From: Cognatundibacterium curvum
GTDB lineage: Bacteria > Pseudomonadota > Gammaproteobacteria > Burkholderiales > Burkholderiaceae_D
Length of the DNA: 64,000 bases
NCBI RefSeq assembly: GCF_014284235.1
Contig: NZ_JACOGD010000007.1
Span: 246,324 to 310,323, forward strand
Direction: 5' to 3'
Below are positions 39,994 through 48,836 of the stretch, one piece after another (position 1 is the first letter of the stretch; every line of letters starts with the position of its first letter). The notes beneath the pieces were generated by a model that did not search any database, was not told the DNA's origin, and saw nothing but the letters and a program-made list of their open reading frames with translations. A program made the translations under genes and the position numbers.

Positions 39994-40872
39994 ATGACTA
40001 AGACTATGAACTTCTCCCGTCGCCAACTCACACTGCTGATGACTGCCAGTCTGCTTGGATTTTCCGGCATGGCATCTGCCCAAACCCAGCAAGTATTGCG
40101 CGTCTCCGCTATTCCTGACGAAGCACCGACAGAATTGCAGCGTAAATTCAAACCACTGGGTGCTTATCTGGAAAAGAAACTGGGCATGAAAGTCGAGTTC
40201 ACGCCCGTCACTGATTATGCGGCATCGGTAGAAGGCCTGATCAATAAAAAACTCGACATGGTATGGTTCGGCGGCTTCACTTTTGTACAGGCAAAAGTTC
40301 GCAGTAAAGACCAGGTCATCCCACTGGTACAGCGCGAAGAAGATGAAAAATTTAAATCGGTATTCGTCACTACCCATAAAGACATCAATAAGCTGGAAGA
40401 CCTGAAAGGCAAGACCTTCAGCTTTGGCTCTGAGTCTTCAACCTCAGGCCATCTGATGCCGCGCTCATTTTTACTGGCAGCGAAAATCAATCCGGATAGC
40501 GACATGAAGCGCATTGCATTCTCTGGTGCGCATGATGCGACTGTGGCGGCGGTTGCTGGCGGCAAAGTCGATGCCGGCGCACTCAATATCTCGGTTTGGG
40601 AAAAACTGGTAGCGCAAAATAAAGTCGATCCCCGTCAGGTGCGCGTGTTCTATACCACGCCAGGTTATTTTGACTATAACTGGACGGTACGCGCCGACAT
40701 GCCAGCCGACTTACGCAAAAAAATCACCGATGCCTTCCTCGCGCTGGATGCATCCAAACCTGAAGATAAAGAAATTCTTGAGCTGCAACGCGCTGCACGC
40801 TTCATCCCGACCAAAGCTGAGAATTACAAAGCCATAGAAGCGGCTGCACACAATGCGGGCTTACTCAAGTAA
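39994..40872 (+). CDS. ABC importer substrate-binding protein (PhnD/putative selenate type)
   Basis: A 292-aa periplasmic protein. The N-terminus has SRRQLTLLM, a possible twin-arginine motif, with cleavage near residue 29 (ASA). The mature start LRVSAIPDEAPTELQRKF and DYAASVEGLINKKLDMVWFGGF closely resemble the family I know as putative selenate transporter binding proteins within the PhnD group; phosphonate or phosphite binding is the alternative. The gene heads a four-gene operon, and its TAA overlaps the ATPase ATG by one base. Confidence 0.85.
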   Translation: MTKTMNFSRRQLTLLMTASLLGFSGMASAQTQQVLRVSAIPDEAPTELQRKFKPLGAYLEKKLGMKVEFTPVTDYAASVEGLINKKLDMVWFGGFTFVQAKVRSKDQVIPLVQREEDEKFKSVFVTTHKDINKLEDLKGKTFSFGSESSTSGHLMPRSFLLAAKINPDSDMKRIAFSGAHDATVAAVAGGKVDAGALNISVWEKLVAQNKVDPRQVRVFYTTPGYFDYNWTVRADMPADLRKKITDAFLALDASKPEDKEILELQRAARFIPTKAENYKAIEAAAHNAGLLK

Positions 40873-41747
40873 TGTCGGTCACACCCGTCTCAAACGCAGC
40901 ACCCGCCACCCAAATCAGCCTGCGCGATCTGTGTGTGCGGCATACTGGTGCGGCAGCATCCAAGTCTGACGCTGGCCAGAACTTTGCACTGAAAAATATC
41001 TCTTTGCAGATTAAGTCTGGCGAGCAGATTGCCATCATCGGTCCTTCCGGTGCGGGCAAAACCACCCTGCTGCATACGCTCGCCTGTGCACACCAGCCTG
41101 CCAGTGGCGAGCTGGTCTGGAATGACAGTTATCCCTGGCAGCACACAGATGCGGAGCGTCATGCGATGCGCCGCCAGTTATTCCTGGCACCGCAAAGCCC
41201 GCCACTGCCCGCGCGCCAGCGTGTAATCACCAGTGTACTGGCTGGCCGCCTGCCACAATGGTCGCTATGGCAGTCGCTGCGCAGCCTGTTCAGTCCGTCT
41301 GATCCGGTTGCCGCCTATGAAGCGCTGGCGCACTTTCACTTACAGGATAAACTGTATGCCCGGGTGGACCAGCTGTCCGGCGGTGAGCGTCAACGCTGCG
41401 GCCTGGCCCGTCTTTGCCTGTCGGATGCACGCCTGCTGCTGGTGGACGAACCACTGTCAGCACTGGACCCAACCCTGGCCGTGCAGACGCTGAACAGCCT
41501 GCAACAACTCGCGCGCCAACGTCAGGCTACGCTGATTTGCAGCCTGCATCAGGTCGAACTGGCGCGTACGCATTTCCCCAGAGTGATAGGTTTGCGTCAG
41601 GGCGAAATCCTGTTTGATACCGATCGCGTCACCGATGCCATGCTGACCGGGTTATATCGTAATGCGGGCAGCACAAGCGCGCCCGCACACCTTGCCACTG
41701 CCGCAGCGCCAGACACGGCGCTGCCGGACACCATGCGCTGTTTCTGA
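40872..41747 (+). CDS. ABC importer ATP-binding protein (PhnC-like)
   Basis: A 291-aa ATPase: Walker A GPSGAGKTTLL, signature LSGGERQRC, Walker B LLLVDEPLSALDP, H-loop CSLHQVELA. It has about 25 extra N-terminal residues and a Thr/Ala-rich tail of 40 residues. The ATG shares one base with the stop of the binding-protein gene. It pairs with two permeases downstream. Substrate by association with the binding protein. Confidence 0.92.
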   Translation: MSVTPVSNAAPATQISLRDLCVRHTGAAASKSDAGQNFALKNISLQIKSGEQIAIIGPSGAGKTTLLHTLACAHQPASGELVWNDSYPWQHTDAERHAMRRQLFLAPQSPPLPARQRVITSVLAGRLPQWSLWQSLRSLFSPSDPVAAYEALAHFHLQDKLYARVDQLSGGERQRCGLARLCLSDARLLLVDEPLSALDPTLAVQTLNSLQQLARQRQATLICSLHQVELARTHFPRVIGLRQGEILFDTDRVTDAMLTGLYRNAGSTSAPAHLATAAAPDTALPDTMRCF

Positions 41748-41754
41748 GGTGAGT

Positions 41755-42603
41755 GTGAACGCTGAAAGATCCGCACCGCTGCACGCTGACGCTCTGCGCG
41801 ATCCCGCCTGGAAATCGCGCGTCAGCCTGCTGCTACTGGCTATAGTTTTGCTTTGGCCTTTGCTTAGCATGACCGAGTTCCGGCCCTGGGATTTGATGGA
41901 TGCGCAAAGTCTGCAAGCGAGCTGGCAATTCCTAAAGAACTTTTTCCCGCCAGCGCATGATGCCGAATTCCTGCAACTGGTGTTAGTCGCGACCTGGCAA
42001 ACCATCGCGATGGCCACGGCTGGCGTTACGCTCGCGCTACTGGCCGCCATACCGCTGGCGCTGATCGTGAATGCACAGCTATCGGTTTCTGCCATCGGTA
42101 AATCCGGTATGGCGCGCCTGCCCTGGCTGTGCCGTCAAAGCGTACGCTGGCTGTTAGTGTTATTACGCAGCGTACCCGAACTGGTATGGGCCTTGTTATT
42201 TGTTCGTATCGTGGGTCTGGGTCCCAGCGCAGGGGTACTCGCGATCGCGCTGACTTACTGCGGCATGCTGGGCAAAGTGTATGCGGAAATTCTGGAATCC
42301 ACCGATGCCAGCTGCAGCCGCCAGTTACTGATAAATGGCAGCTCACGCTTACAGGCATTTCTGTATGCGAGTCTGCCAGCTGCCGCCTCTGAACTGGCGT
42401 CCTACACTATCTATCGCTGGGAATGTGCGATCCGTGGTTCGGTGATCATGGGCTTTGTCGGTGCTGGCGGACTGGGGCAGCGTATGGATGAATCCATGAA
42501 AATGCTGGCGGGCGCGGAAGTATCGACGATGCTGATCGTCTTCATGTTACTGGTCAGTCTGGCCGACAGTTTCAGCCAGTGGCTGCGCAGGAGTCTGGCA
42601 TGA
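41755..42603 (+). CDS. ABC importer permease 1 (PhnE-like)
   Basis: A 282-aa inner-membrane permease with about six hydrophobic segments and the EAA-like loop FLYASLPAAASELASYTIYRWE near residues 205-225, ending SLADSFSQWLRRS. Start GTG at 41755 with GAGG five bases upstream; GTG at 41749 is in frame too, and the longer frame from 41662 lies within the ATPase gene. Ends in an ATGA overlap with permease 2. Confidence 0.88.
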   Translation: MNAERSAPLHADALRDPAWKSRVSLLLLAIVLLWPLLSMTEFRPWDLMDAQSLQASWQFLKNFFPPAHDAEFLQLVLVATWQTIAMATAGVTLALLAAIPLALIVNAQLSVSAIGKSGMARLPWLCRQSVRWLLVLLRSVPELVWALLFVRIVGLGPSAGVLAIALTYCGMLGKVYAEILESTDASCSRQLLINGSSRLQAFLYASLPAAASELASYTIYRWECAIRGSVIMGFVGAGGLGQRMDESMKMLAGAEVSTMLIVFMLLVSLADSFSQWLRRSLA

Positions 42604-43397
42604 CGCACCCTGACTATCAACATACACAGCCAGTGCTACGCTGGCAAACTGCGCTGGTACTGCTGTTGCTGGCAGCCCTGATCGGCGCCAGCTTCCTGAG
42701 TCTGGACATGCATTTGGCAGAGTTATTCAGCGATCAGGCGCTGCAAAGCAGCTGCGACTTTCTGGCCGGGTTCGCACCTCCCGATATGCAGGCGGGCTTT
42801 CTGCATAAGACAGCGCTGGCGACGCTGGAAACACTGGCTATGTCAGCGCTGGGCACCGTGCTGGCTGCGCTGGCAGGCATGCTGCTGGCACTGCCTGCCA
42901 GCAAACAGTATGGTGCATTTCTGTATCACTGCAGCCGCCTGTTACTGAATCTGGCACGTGCAATCCCTGAACTGGTGTGGGCATCGATTATGCTGATCGC
43001 AGCGGGACTCGGGCCTTTCGCAGGGACCATCGCGCTGGCTGCACATACTACCGGTGTACTGGGTCGCCTGTTTGCTGAAACGCTGGAAAATCTGCCCCCG
43101 GAAAACGCACAGACGCTGAAAATCAATGGTGCCAGCCGCGCTCAAATATTTTTCTACGCCAGCTTACCGATGGGGCTGCCGCAAATGCTGTCTTACACCC
43201 TGTATCGCTGGGAAAACAATATACGCGCAGCCGCCATACTGGGTGTGGTCGGCGCAGGTGGCCTGGGGCAAATGCTGAAATACCATCTGTCTCTGTTCCA
43301 GATGCACAGCGCGGCGACAGTCATCATCGCCATGCTGTTGCTGGTGGCGCTGGTCGATGCCCTGAGCTTCGCGATACGGCGCAGACTGACGCGCTAA
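42600..43397 (+). CDS. ABC importer permease 2 (PhnE-like)
   Basis: A 265-aa permease paralogous to its upstream neighbour (shared SVPELVW/AIPELVW, LYASLP/FYASLPMGLP and TLYRWE segments), so the importer probably uses a heterodimeric channel that arose by tandem duplication. Start ATG 42600 overlaps the permease 1 stop. Last gene of the operon; it is convergent with the ZIP transporter gene, 29 bases away. Confidence 0.9.
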   Translation: MTHPDYQHTQPVLRWQTALVLLLLAALIGASFLSLDMHLAELFSDQALQSSCDFLAGFAPPDMQAGFLHKTALATLETLAMSALGTVLAALAGMLLALPASKQYGAFLYHCSRLLLNLARAIPELVWASIMLIAAGLGPFAGTIALAAHTTGVLGRLFAETLENLPPENAQTLKINGASRAQIFFYASLPMGLPQMLSYTLYRWENNIRAAAILGVVGAGGLGQMLKYHLSLFQMHSAATVIIAMLLLVALVDALSFAIRRRLTR

Positions 43398-43426
43398 AGT
43401 GCACAAGCAGTGTGCGTCAGCTGCGC

Positions 43427-44407
43427 TTAGCCCAGACTGGTATCGAGTACCATCATCAGCGCGAATCCCAACATCAGACCTAAGGTGGCACTGGTCTGAT
43501 GTCCGTTTCTGTGGGTTTCCGGTATCACTTCATGCGATACCACAAATAACATTGCACCCGCCGCCAGTCCCAATCCTATCGGATAGGCCAGCGCCAGTCC
43601 GCCGGATAAACTCACACCCAGCACCGCGCCCAATGGTTCCAGCAAGCCAGTCGCAATAGCGATCAGCACCGCATGCAAACGCGCAATACCAGCACCGCGC
43701 AGACTCAGCGCAACGGCCAGCCCCTCAGGAATGTCCTGTATGCTGATGGCGGTACTCAAAGGCAGCCCCACATTCATGTCACCTTGAGAAAAACTAACCC
43801 CCATCGCCATCCCTTCCGGCAGGTTATGAATCGCAATCGCCAGCACAAACAGCCAGACCTTGCCGCAACGCTCATGCGCCGGACCACAAGGGCCGCTCTT
43901 ATCATGCGCATGTGGCGTGAAATGATCCAGCCCCAGCATCAGCATCACACCTGCCGCCATCCCCAGCACCACCACACCGGCAGCCAGTGCGCGGCTGTCT
44001 ACCATAGTCGTCGCTGCTGCAATACCAGGAATAATCAGCGAGAAGGCACTTGCTGCCAACATCATGCCCGCTGCAAAGCCCAACAAACTGTCTTCCAGCT
44101 GCTGCGGTAACTGACGTATCACCAAGGCTGGTAAAGCGCCGAAAGCGGTGGCAAGAAAACCTGCAGTACCCGCTGCCAGCGCCAGCCCGACACCAATCGC
44201 GGCCTGACCTTGCCAGACCTGATACAGACTTTGGGTGAGCAGTATCAGCAAGCTTCCCAAAGCTGCAATAAATGCCAGCGTCAATCCAGGTCTGGCCTGC
44301 ATCATTTGCCAGACTTGAGCGCGCCAGCCAGCCGTGGAAGCTGAGTTTGAAATTAAAGTGGAGCTTGCGTTTGCGTGCGATTGTGCGTTGAGCGATAAGT
44401 CAGGCAT
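43427..44407 (-). CDS. ZIP-family metal transporter
   Basis: Inner-membrane transporter of divalent metals (Zn, Fe, Mn), 326 aa with about eight hydrophobic segments. The two signature helices are HNLPEGMAMG and DIPEGLAVA, with a His/Cys-containing loop before them (HFTPHAHDKSGPCGPAHERC). ATG 44407 is the correct start: AAGGA is 7 bases upstream, and the longer frame to 44437 would run through a Fur-like box. This box, centred 22 bases upstream, argues for iron (or Mn) rather than zinc responsiveness. GufA-type relatives exist as an alternative name. Confidence 0.92.
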   Translation of the reverse strand: MPDLSLNAQSHANASSTLISNSASTAGWRAQVWQMMQARPGLTLAFIAALGSLLILLTQSLYQVWQGQAAIGVGLALAAGTAGFLATAFGALPALVIRQLPQQLEDSLLGFAAGMMLAASAFSLIIPGIAAATTMVDSRALAAGVVVLGMAAGVMLMLGLDHFTPHAHDKSGPCGPAHERCGKVWLFVLAIAIHNLPEGMAMGVSFSQGDMNVGLPLSTAISIQDIPEGLAVALSLRGAGIARLHAVLIAIATGLLEPLGAVLGVSLSGGLALAYPIGLGLAAGAMLFVVSHEVIPETHRNGHQTSATLGLMLGFALMMVLDTSLG

Positions 44408-44417
44408 CTCGTCATCC

Positions 44418-44440
44418 TTAATGAGAATTATTTTCATTAA
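44418..44440. promoter_or_regulatory. Fur-like operator upstream of the ZIP gene
   Basis: Near-perfect 23-bp palindrome around t44429: TTAATGAGAAT-T-ATTTTCATTAA, arms matching at 10 of 11 positions and containing the Fur 7-1-7 pattern TGAGAAT-N-ATTTTCA. It starts 11 bases upstream of the ATG at 44407, overlapping the expected promoter and ribosome site. Confidence 0.85.
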
Positions 44441-44524
44441 GGATAGTTTGCCACGGATAATCCGTGTTGGCTAATCGTGATCGCTAATCACTGTCATGCA
44501 AAAAAACTATACGGCCAGCCTGGG

Positions 44525-45910
44525 TCAGCGCACCAGACGCGGTGCGCTTGCAGCGATGGCGGTAGCTGCGTTTGAGCTGCCTGCAGTACGGCATTCGCTT
44601 TGCGGATAGCCATTGCGCTCCACATCCGGGTCGAGCTGACGTAAGGCGTTTTTTGCCAGTTGCAAATCTTTGCCAAACTCGGTCAGGTAGCGCTGCCGCT
44701 CTTCGCTCTGCCATTCCTCAGTCGAAAAAGCATTCAGTGCATAGGTCTTACTGACCGCCACCTGCCCTTCCAGGCGTGGCATCAGCAAACGGTCGGGATC
44801 GACATTTTCGCGCAGCAGATAAGCATCCACATCGCGCAAACGCAGAGGCATGGCGGCTTGCTGATCACGCAGCAAGTTACCGGCAACAATGAGTGGAATG
44901 TCATTCAAGCCCTGCGGCAGCACATCGTTGAAACTCAATAAGGCAAACGGTTTGCCCTGCGCATCATCCAGTCTGGCACTGACCAGATAGCGTCCCGGCA
45001 AACGAACATTGGCACGTAGCGTAAAGCGCAGCTGACCGCCCTCATTGCTTTCCCTGACACCGGCTACCCAGGTGGCTGGCAATTCCGGCGAATATACGAC
45101 GTCAAAAAAGATACGTCCCGGCTTACCAGCAACCGTATAGCTGACTTCGGTACGCAAGGTGCCATGAAAGCTGGCAAAACCGCTTTGTGCTGGCTGCAGC
45201 GTTGCGCTGTATATCCCATCGGCGGCACGGGTATCGCCATCCTGCCCGCTGTCATTCATATTCAACGCCAGCGCGGCGCTTTCCTTTTGTCCCGCAAAGC
45301 TCAGACCTTTGGCGACTGCTTTGTCTATTTGCAGCGTCAGCGGCTGTCCCTGTGCATCACTGGCGCGCACCGTGAAGACGGCTTTTTCACCGGCTGCCAG
45401 ATACACGTGCGACTGAGTCGTGGCAATCTGCACCGTCTTATCCGCTGTGCCGTCGGGCTTACGCATTGCATGCGATTCGGCGACTGGCTGATTCGGGTAA
45501 ATCTGATCCGGATGCTGACTGACAGGGCGCGATCCAGGCGGATAGCGGGTTCCGCTTTGATACTGGCATAAAGCCTGATCCGCCTGCACGACTTGCTGCA
45601 CCAGTTGCTGACGCTGAACTGCAGCTGAATGCGGCATGCTTGCTGTGCTTGCGGCGGCGGGCATGGACAGGAATTCACGACCACCACTTGCACTATTTAC
45701 GCCGTTTGGTGACTGCCCGGCGTTCGCTGGCATACCCGGCTGACTGCCATCCCAGACCAGCACAGCCAACAATGCAGCCACCACCAGGGCGGCAGCTGCG
45801 GGCTTGCGATAACGCGTCCAGCCATCGCGCGGCGACTTCAACGCATCAGCCGTATTGGCGGCCGATGCAGTGGTGCGCGATGTTCCTGCTTTATCCTGCT
45901 TACGTGGCAT
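44525..45910 (-). CDS. Membrane-anchored periplasmic protein with an anchor-X-like domain
   Basis: A 461-aa protein without a known function. Residues 1-36 are basic and cytoplasmic, one transmembrane helix covers about 37-53, and the rest faces the periplasm. About residues 165-270 form a beta-rich domain with MNDSGQDGDTRAADGIYSATL, a pattern I associate with choice-of-anchor X / Ig-like extracellular modules. The C-terminal third contains LRENVDPDRLLMPRLEG and helical ERQRYLTEF. Its start overlaps the secreted hydrolase gene by 11 bases, so it may be a chaperone, foldase or receptor for that protein, by analogy with lipase-specific foldases; that is inference. Confidence 0.75.
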   Translation of the reverse strand: MPRKQDKAGTSRTTASAANTADALKSPRDGWTRYRKPAAAALVVAALLAVLVWDGSQPGMPANAGQSPNGVNSASGGREFLSMPAAASTASMPHSAAVQRQQLVQQVVQADQALCQYQSGTRYPPGSRPVSQHPDQIYPNQPVAESHAMRKPDGTADKTVQIATTQSHVYLAAGEKAVFTVRASDAQGQPLTLQIDKAVAKGLSFAGQKESAALALNMNDSGQDGDTRAADGIYSATLQPAQSGFASFHGTLRTEVSYTVAGKPGRIFFDVVYSPELPATWVAGVRESNEGGQLRFTLRANVRLPGRYLVSARLDDAQGKPFALLSFNDVLPQGLNDIPLIVAGNLLRDQQAAMPLRLRDVDAYLLRENVDPDRLLMPRLEGQVAVSKTYALNAFSTEEWQSEERQRYLTEFGKDLQLAKNALRQLDPDVERNGYPQSECRTAGSSNAATAIAASAPRLVR

Positions 45911-46784
45911 TGCTGACTACCGCCGCGCGCACCACAGAAATAATGCCCTGCCAGTTCCCATTGGCGTAATGATTGTAGGCTTCTGCATCATCTCTGAAGC
46001 TGACCGAGTGATAAGCCCACTTCACCGACCCGCCTTCATTGGCGGCTGTCCCCAACGTCAGGTCATTGCAGAACCAGTCCGAAGGATTACAGAGCGACTG
46101 TCCGCCGGAACCTGCCACCCCACCGCTACTGTGATAAGCCACGGCTTCATCATCCTGACCGGGCAAAATGCCGGAGTAAAAGGTTCCCTTGGCACCCGCA
46201 TACATATAGAACCAGACATTACGTGTCTCATTGTGGTTGTACATGGCGCGCGCCGTACTGGTTTTAAGATCCTTGACCAGCGGCTCACTCATGGCCCAGG
46301 AACCGGCATCCGACAATTCAGAACCACCGCCTGCACCCGATGCAGCGCGCACCCATTTGATATTCCAGCCTACCTGGGTCGTGCCGTCGCTGTTACCACA
46401 CTGCCCGGAAGAATTGGAAACGGCGTTTTTCTTCATGCGGGTGGAACCGCCATAATTCGCCATCGTATAGCCCATCATCAGATCGCCCGCACTATGAGTG
46501 GCGACATAGCACCAGTTGTTACCGGTACAGAAGCAATCAAGTGCATCACGGATCTTGCCATTCTCGGAGGCGATACTGTTATAGCCGTCCCAGTTGACTG
46601 CTTTTTTATTCACGCCTGCGGCTGTGCTGGCAGGGCCCCAATAATTAAAACTATTGTAGTCACCGACCACACCGCCACCGCCACGGCCATTGATCCAGAG
46701 TGTGTAATTGGCCGCACTGGCGACGCTGGATAAACCTGCCATCGCCAGCAGGAAAGTCGTGATCACGATACGCATTAACTTCAT
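45900..46784 (-). CDS. Secreted putative alpha/beta hydrolase
   Basis: A 294-aa exported protein. A signal peptide (about residues 1-24) ends SVASA. The start of the mature part, YTLWINGRGGGG, looks like the first beta strand and oxyanion Gly of lipases; YVATHSAGD gives the elbow Ser S98; DDEAVAYHSSGG (residues 211-222) resembles the Asp-containing segment of secreted lipases; WAYHS gives H259. Six Cys (84, 86, 92, 129, 232, 239) may form disulphides. The hydrolase reading is by pattern, not by family match. GGGAGG lies upstream of the ATG (46784). Cotranscribed with the membrane-anchored gene. Confidence 0.72.
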   Translation of the reverse strand: MKLMRIVITTFLLAMAGLSSVASAANYTLWINGRGGGGVVGDYNSFNYWGPASTAAGVNKKAVNWDGYNSIASENGKIRDALDCFCTGNNWCYVATHSAGDLMMGYTMANYGGSTRMKKNAVSNSSGQCGNSDGTTQVGWNIKWVRAASGAGGGSELSDAGSWAMSEPLVKDLKTSTARAMYNHNETRNVWFYMYAGAKGTFYSGILPGQDDEAVAYHSSGGVAGSGGQSLCNPSDWFCNDLTLGTAANEGGSVKWAYHSVSFRDDAEAYNHYANGNWQGIISVVRAAVVSNAT

Positions 46785-47211
46785 TATTCACCTCCCAAAA
46801 TGAATCACATGAATAGTGCAAAACGGAGGACCTCCCCCGCTCGCCGATCAGCCGCTGTCTCCTCCAGGGTCTGGGGATGTTTGATTAAATGTTTATTTAG
46901 AATGTGTGACTGATCGCAACGCAGTATCGAAACAGCGTTGCGCCAAGTCAATTTGCGATGCAGCACAGAATTTGGTGAAAGTCGCTCTGAGGCAGCGGAT
47001 CAGAACTGCAGCGACACTCTGATCAATGGCGCTGAAACAGGCATTTTCAGCGCTTAGAGTCCATGCTCTAATCCGGTCGCAAGCACCGGAATACCACAAT
47101 TCCTGATGTGACTCAGACTGAAACACAGCAATGAAAAATGACGGTTAAGCACGTGCATTGACGATTTACCTTATCATCGGCACAGCAAACCACTAACTCT
47201 CAGGAAAAATC
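46785..47211. other. Intergenic region between the hydrolase and lipocalin genes
   Basis: 427 bases between divergent genes. The minus-strand leader of the hydrolase gene has a purine-rich stretch (GGAGGAGACAGC and GGGGGAGG, about 46825-46867) that may fold, but no known riboswitch was recognised. No gene seen; a 77-codon frame at 46893-47126 has no support. Confidence 0.45.
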
Positions 47212-47763
47212 ATGTCACTCCGCCGCTTTGCTTTGCTCTGCACCAGTGCCCTGCTCACCGCATCCTTGTTCAGTGCCTGTAACACGCAACCCGCCGCGCC
47301 TATGGATGTGGTCGCGCAGGTCGACCTGCAGCGCTATCTCGGACGCTGGTATGAAATCGCACTGATACCGAACCGGTTTCAAGCTATGTGCGCCAGCGAT
47401 ACCCAGGCTGAGTATCAATTAGAGGGCGAGCAAATACTTGTCACCAATCGCTGCAAACGTGCCGATCAGGGCATGGAAACGGCGCAAGGTGTAGCCGAGG
47501 TCGTAGCACAATCCAACAACGCCAAATTGCGCGTGAGCTTTTTCCGCCCGTTCTACGGCAATTACTGGATACTGGCGCTGGACCCGGATTATCAATGGGT
47601 ACTGGTCGGCGAACCTGGACGCCAATATGGCTGGGTTTTATCGCGCACGCCTCAACTGTCAGACGCGCTCATGCAAAGCATCTGGCAAAAGGCGGAACAG
47701 GCTGGCTACCAGCGCGCGCAATTCCGACCCAGCCTGCAAACTCAGACTATGTCATCGAAATGA
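47212..47763 (+). CDS. blc: Bacterial lipocalin (Blc), outer-membrane lipoprotein
   Basis: Lipid-binding lipoprotein of the lipocalin fold, 183 aa. The signal peptide ends in the lipobox LFSAC, with C23 the acylated residue and N24 next (no inner-membrane retention Asp). The lipocalin hallmark is LGRWYEIALIPNRF (GxW), with LRVSFFRPFYGNYWILALD and YGWVLSRTP in later strands, matching E. coli Blc (177). It is thought to help with membrane maintenance under stress. Start ATG at 47212 with AGGAAA upstream. Confidence 0.93.
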   Translation: MSLRRFALLCTSALLTASLFSACNTQPAAPMDVVAQVDLQRYLGRWYEIALIPNRFQAMCASDTQAEYQLEGEQILVTNRCKRADQGMETAQGVAEVVAQSNNAKLRVSFFRPFYGNYWILALDPDYQWVLVGEPGRQYGWVLSRTPQLSDALMQSIWQKAEQAGYQRAQFRPSLQTQTMSSK

Positions 47764-47833
47764 CATACAACATCCATCAATCTGTCACGAACCTTCGTCA
47801 AAGTAGCAGATTTAGCAAAACTTAAAATCTTAC

Positions 47834-47850
47834 TTATTGACAATAATTGT
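47834..47850. promoter_or_regulatory. Nested palindromes upstream of mscS
   Basis: Two overlapping short dyads, TTATTG-A-CAATAA (47834-47846) and ACAAT-A-ATTGT (47840-47850), 50-65 bases before the mscS start. A TTGACA-like hexamer is embedded. A possible operator; no regulator is matched. Confidence 0.3.
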
Positions 47851-47899
47851 ATAAAAACGGACATTACTTCCTGAACATTTTTCCTTAGAAAGGATGACC

Positions 47900-48709
47900 A
47901 TGCCTGACATCGACCTCGAAAAACTACTCAACACCTACCTCGTCCCTTTTGGCCTGAAAATTCTGGCCGCGCTTGCGATCTGGATCATCGGTAGCATCAT
48001 CATCAATATGCTGGCTGGTTTGTTGCGTAAGGCAATGACTTTGCGCAAGGTGGATCCTACGCTGGTTTCGTATGGCGAATCCTCACTCAAGGTCGCGCTG
48101 CGCATCGCACTGGTAATGGCGATCCTGGATGTTTGCGGCATCCAGACTACCTCGCTGGCAGCCTTGATTGCAGCTGGTGGTGTCGCGATAGGCGTCGCCT
48201 GGTCAGGCTTGCTGTCTAACTTCGCTGCCGGGATTTTCCTGGTGTTATTGCGCCCATTTAAAGTCGGCGATGCGATCAGCGCCGGCGGACAAACCGGTGA
48301 AGTCACTGAAATCGGCCTGTTCGCTACCACATTAACCACTGGCGACAACTTGCGTGTATATGTAGGTAACAGCAAAATTTTTGCCGACAATCTGGTCAAC
48401 TACTCTGCCAACCCACATCGCCGTGTTGATCTGAAATGCCAGATCGCGAATGGCGTAGAGCCACTGGCAGCGATTGCGATGCTGCAAAAACATGTGAGCC
48501 GCGTTGCCAACATCACGCTGAACCCGGCACCCACCATAGAAATCCTCGAGTTCAATGCAGCCGGCACCCTTCTGGCAGTACGTCCTAACTGCAGTAACAA
48601 GGATTACTGGCAAGTCTATTTTGATACCAACAAAGCGATTGCTGCTGCCTGCGCTGAAGCCGGCTGGCCAGTCCCGGCTCCGCATCAGATCGAGATTCAT
48701 CAATCCTGA
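47900..48709 (+). CDS. Small-conductance mechanosensitive channel (MscS family)
   Basis: Inner-membrane channel opened by membrane tension; 269 aa, close to E. coli MscS (286). Three transmembrane helices lie in the first 125 residues; TM3 has the Ala/Gly-rich pore sequence AALIAAGGVAIGVAWSGLLSN, followed by the MscS beta domain (FKVGDAISAGGQTGEVTEIGLF) and the C-terminal cage domain. ATG 47900 has AAGG 8 bases upstream; ATG 47894 overlaps that site. It is monocistronic with a terminator at 48738. Confidence 0.94.
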   Translation: MPDIDLEKLLNTYLVPFGLKILAALAIWIIGSIIINMLAGLLRKAMTLRKVDPTLVSYGESSLKVALRIALVMAILDVCGIQTTSLAALIAAGGVAIGVAWSGLLSNFAAGIFLVLLRPFKVGDAISAGGQTGEVTEIGLFATTLTTGDNLRVYVGNSKIFADNLVNYSANPHRRVDLKCQIANGVEPLAAIAMLQKHVSRVANITLNPAPTIEILEFNAAGTLLAVRPNCSNKDYWQVYFDTNKAIAAACAEAGWPVPAPHQIEIHQS

Positions 48710-48737
48710 TCTGTCCGGTATCAGCTCCGCTCCCCAA

Positions 48738-48771
48738 ACAAAACGCCTCTGACACAGAGGCGTTTTGTTAT
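48738..48771 (+). terminator. Intrinsic terminator after mscS
   Basis: Perfect stem CAAAACGCCTCTG / CAGAGGCGTTTTG with a short loop, followed by TTATCTT. Its core GCCTCTGA is shared with the hairpin at 50712-50750. Confidence 0.9.
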
Positions 48772-48836
48772 CTTGTGCTTTTTCTTCCCAGCAACCATTA
48801 ATATCGAATTTACAATACAATAACAATTTAATACCT

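Noticed and set aside
46893..47126. Minus-strand frame of 77 codons in the gap before the lipocalin gene.
   Set aside because: No ribosome site and a protein with no recognisable features; it would also run towards the hydrolase promoter region.
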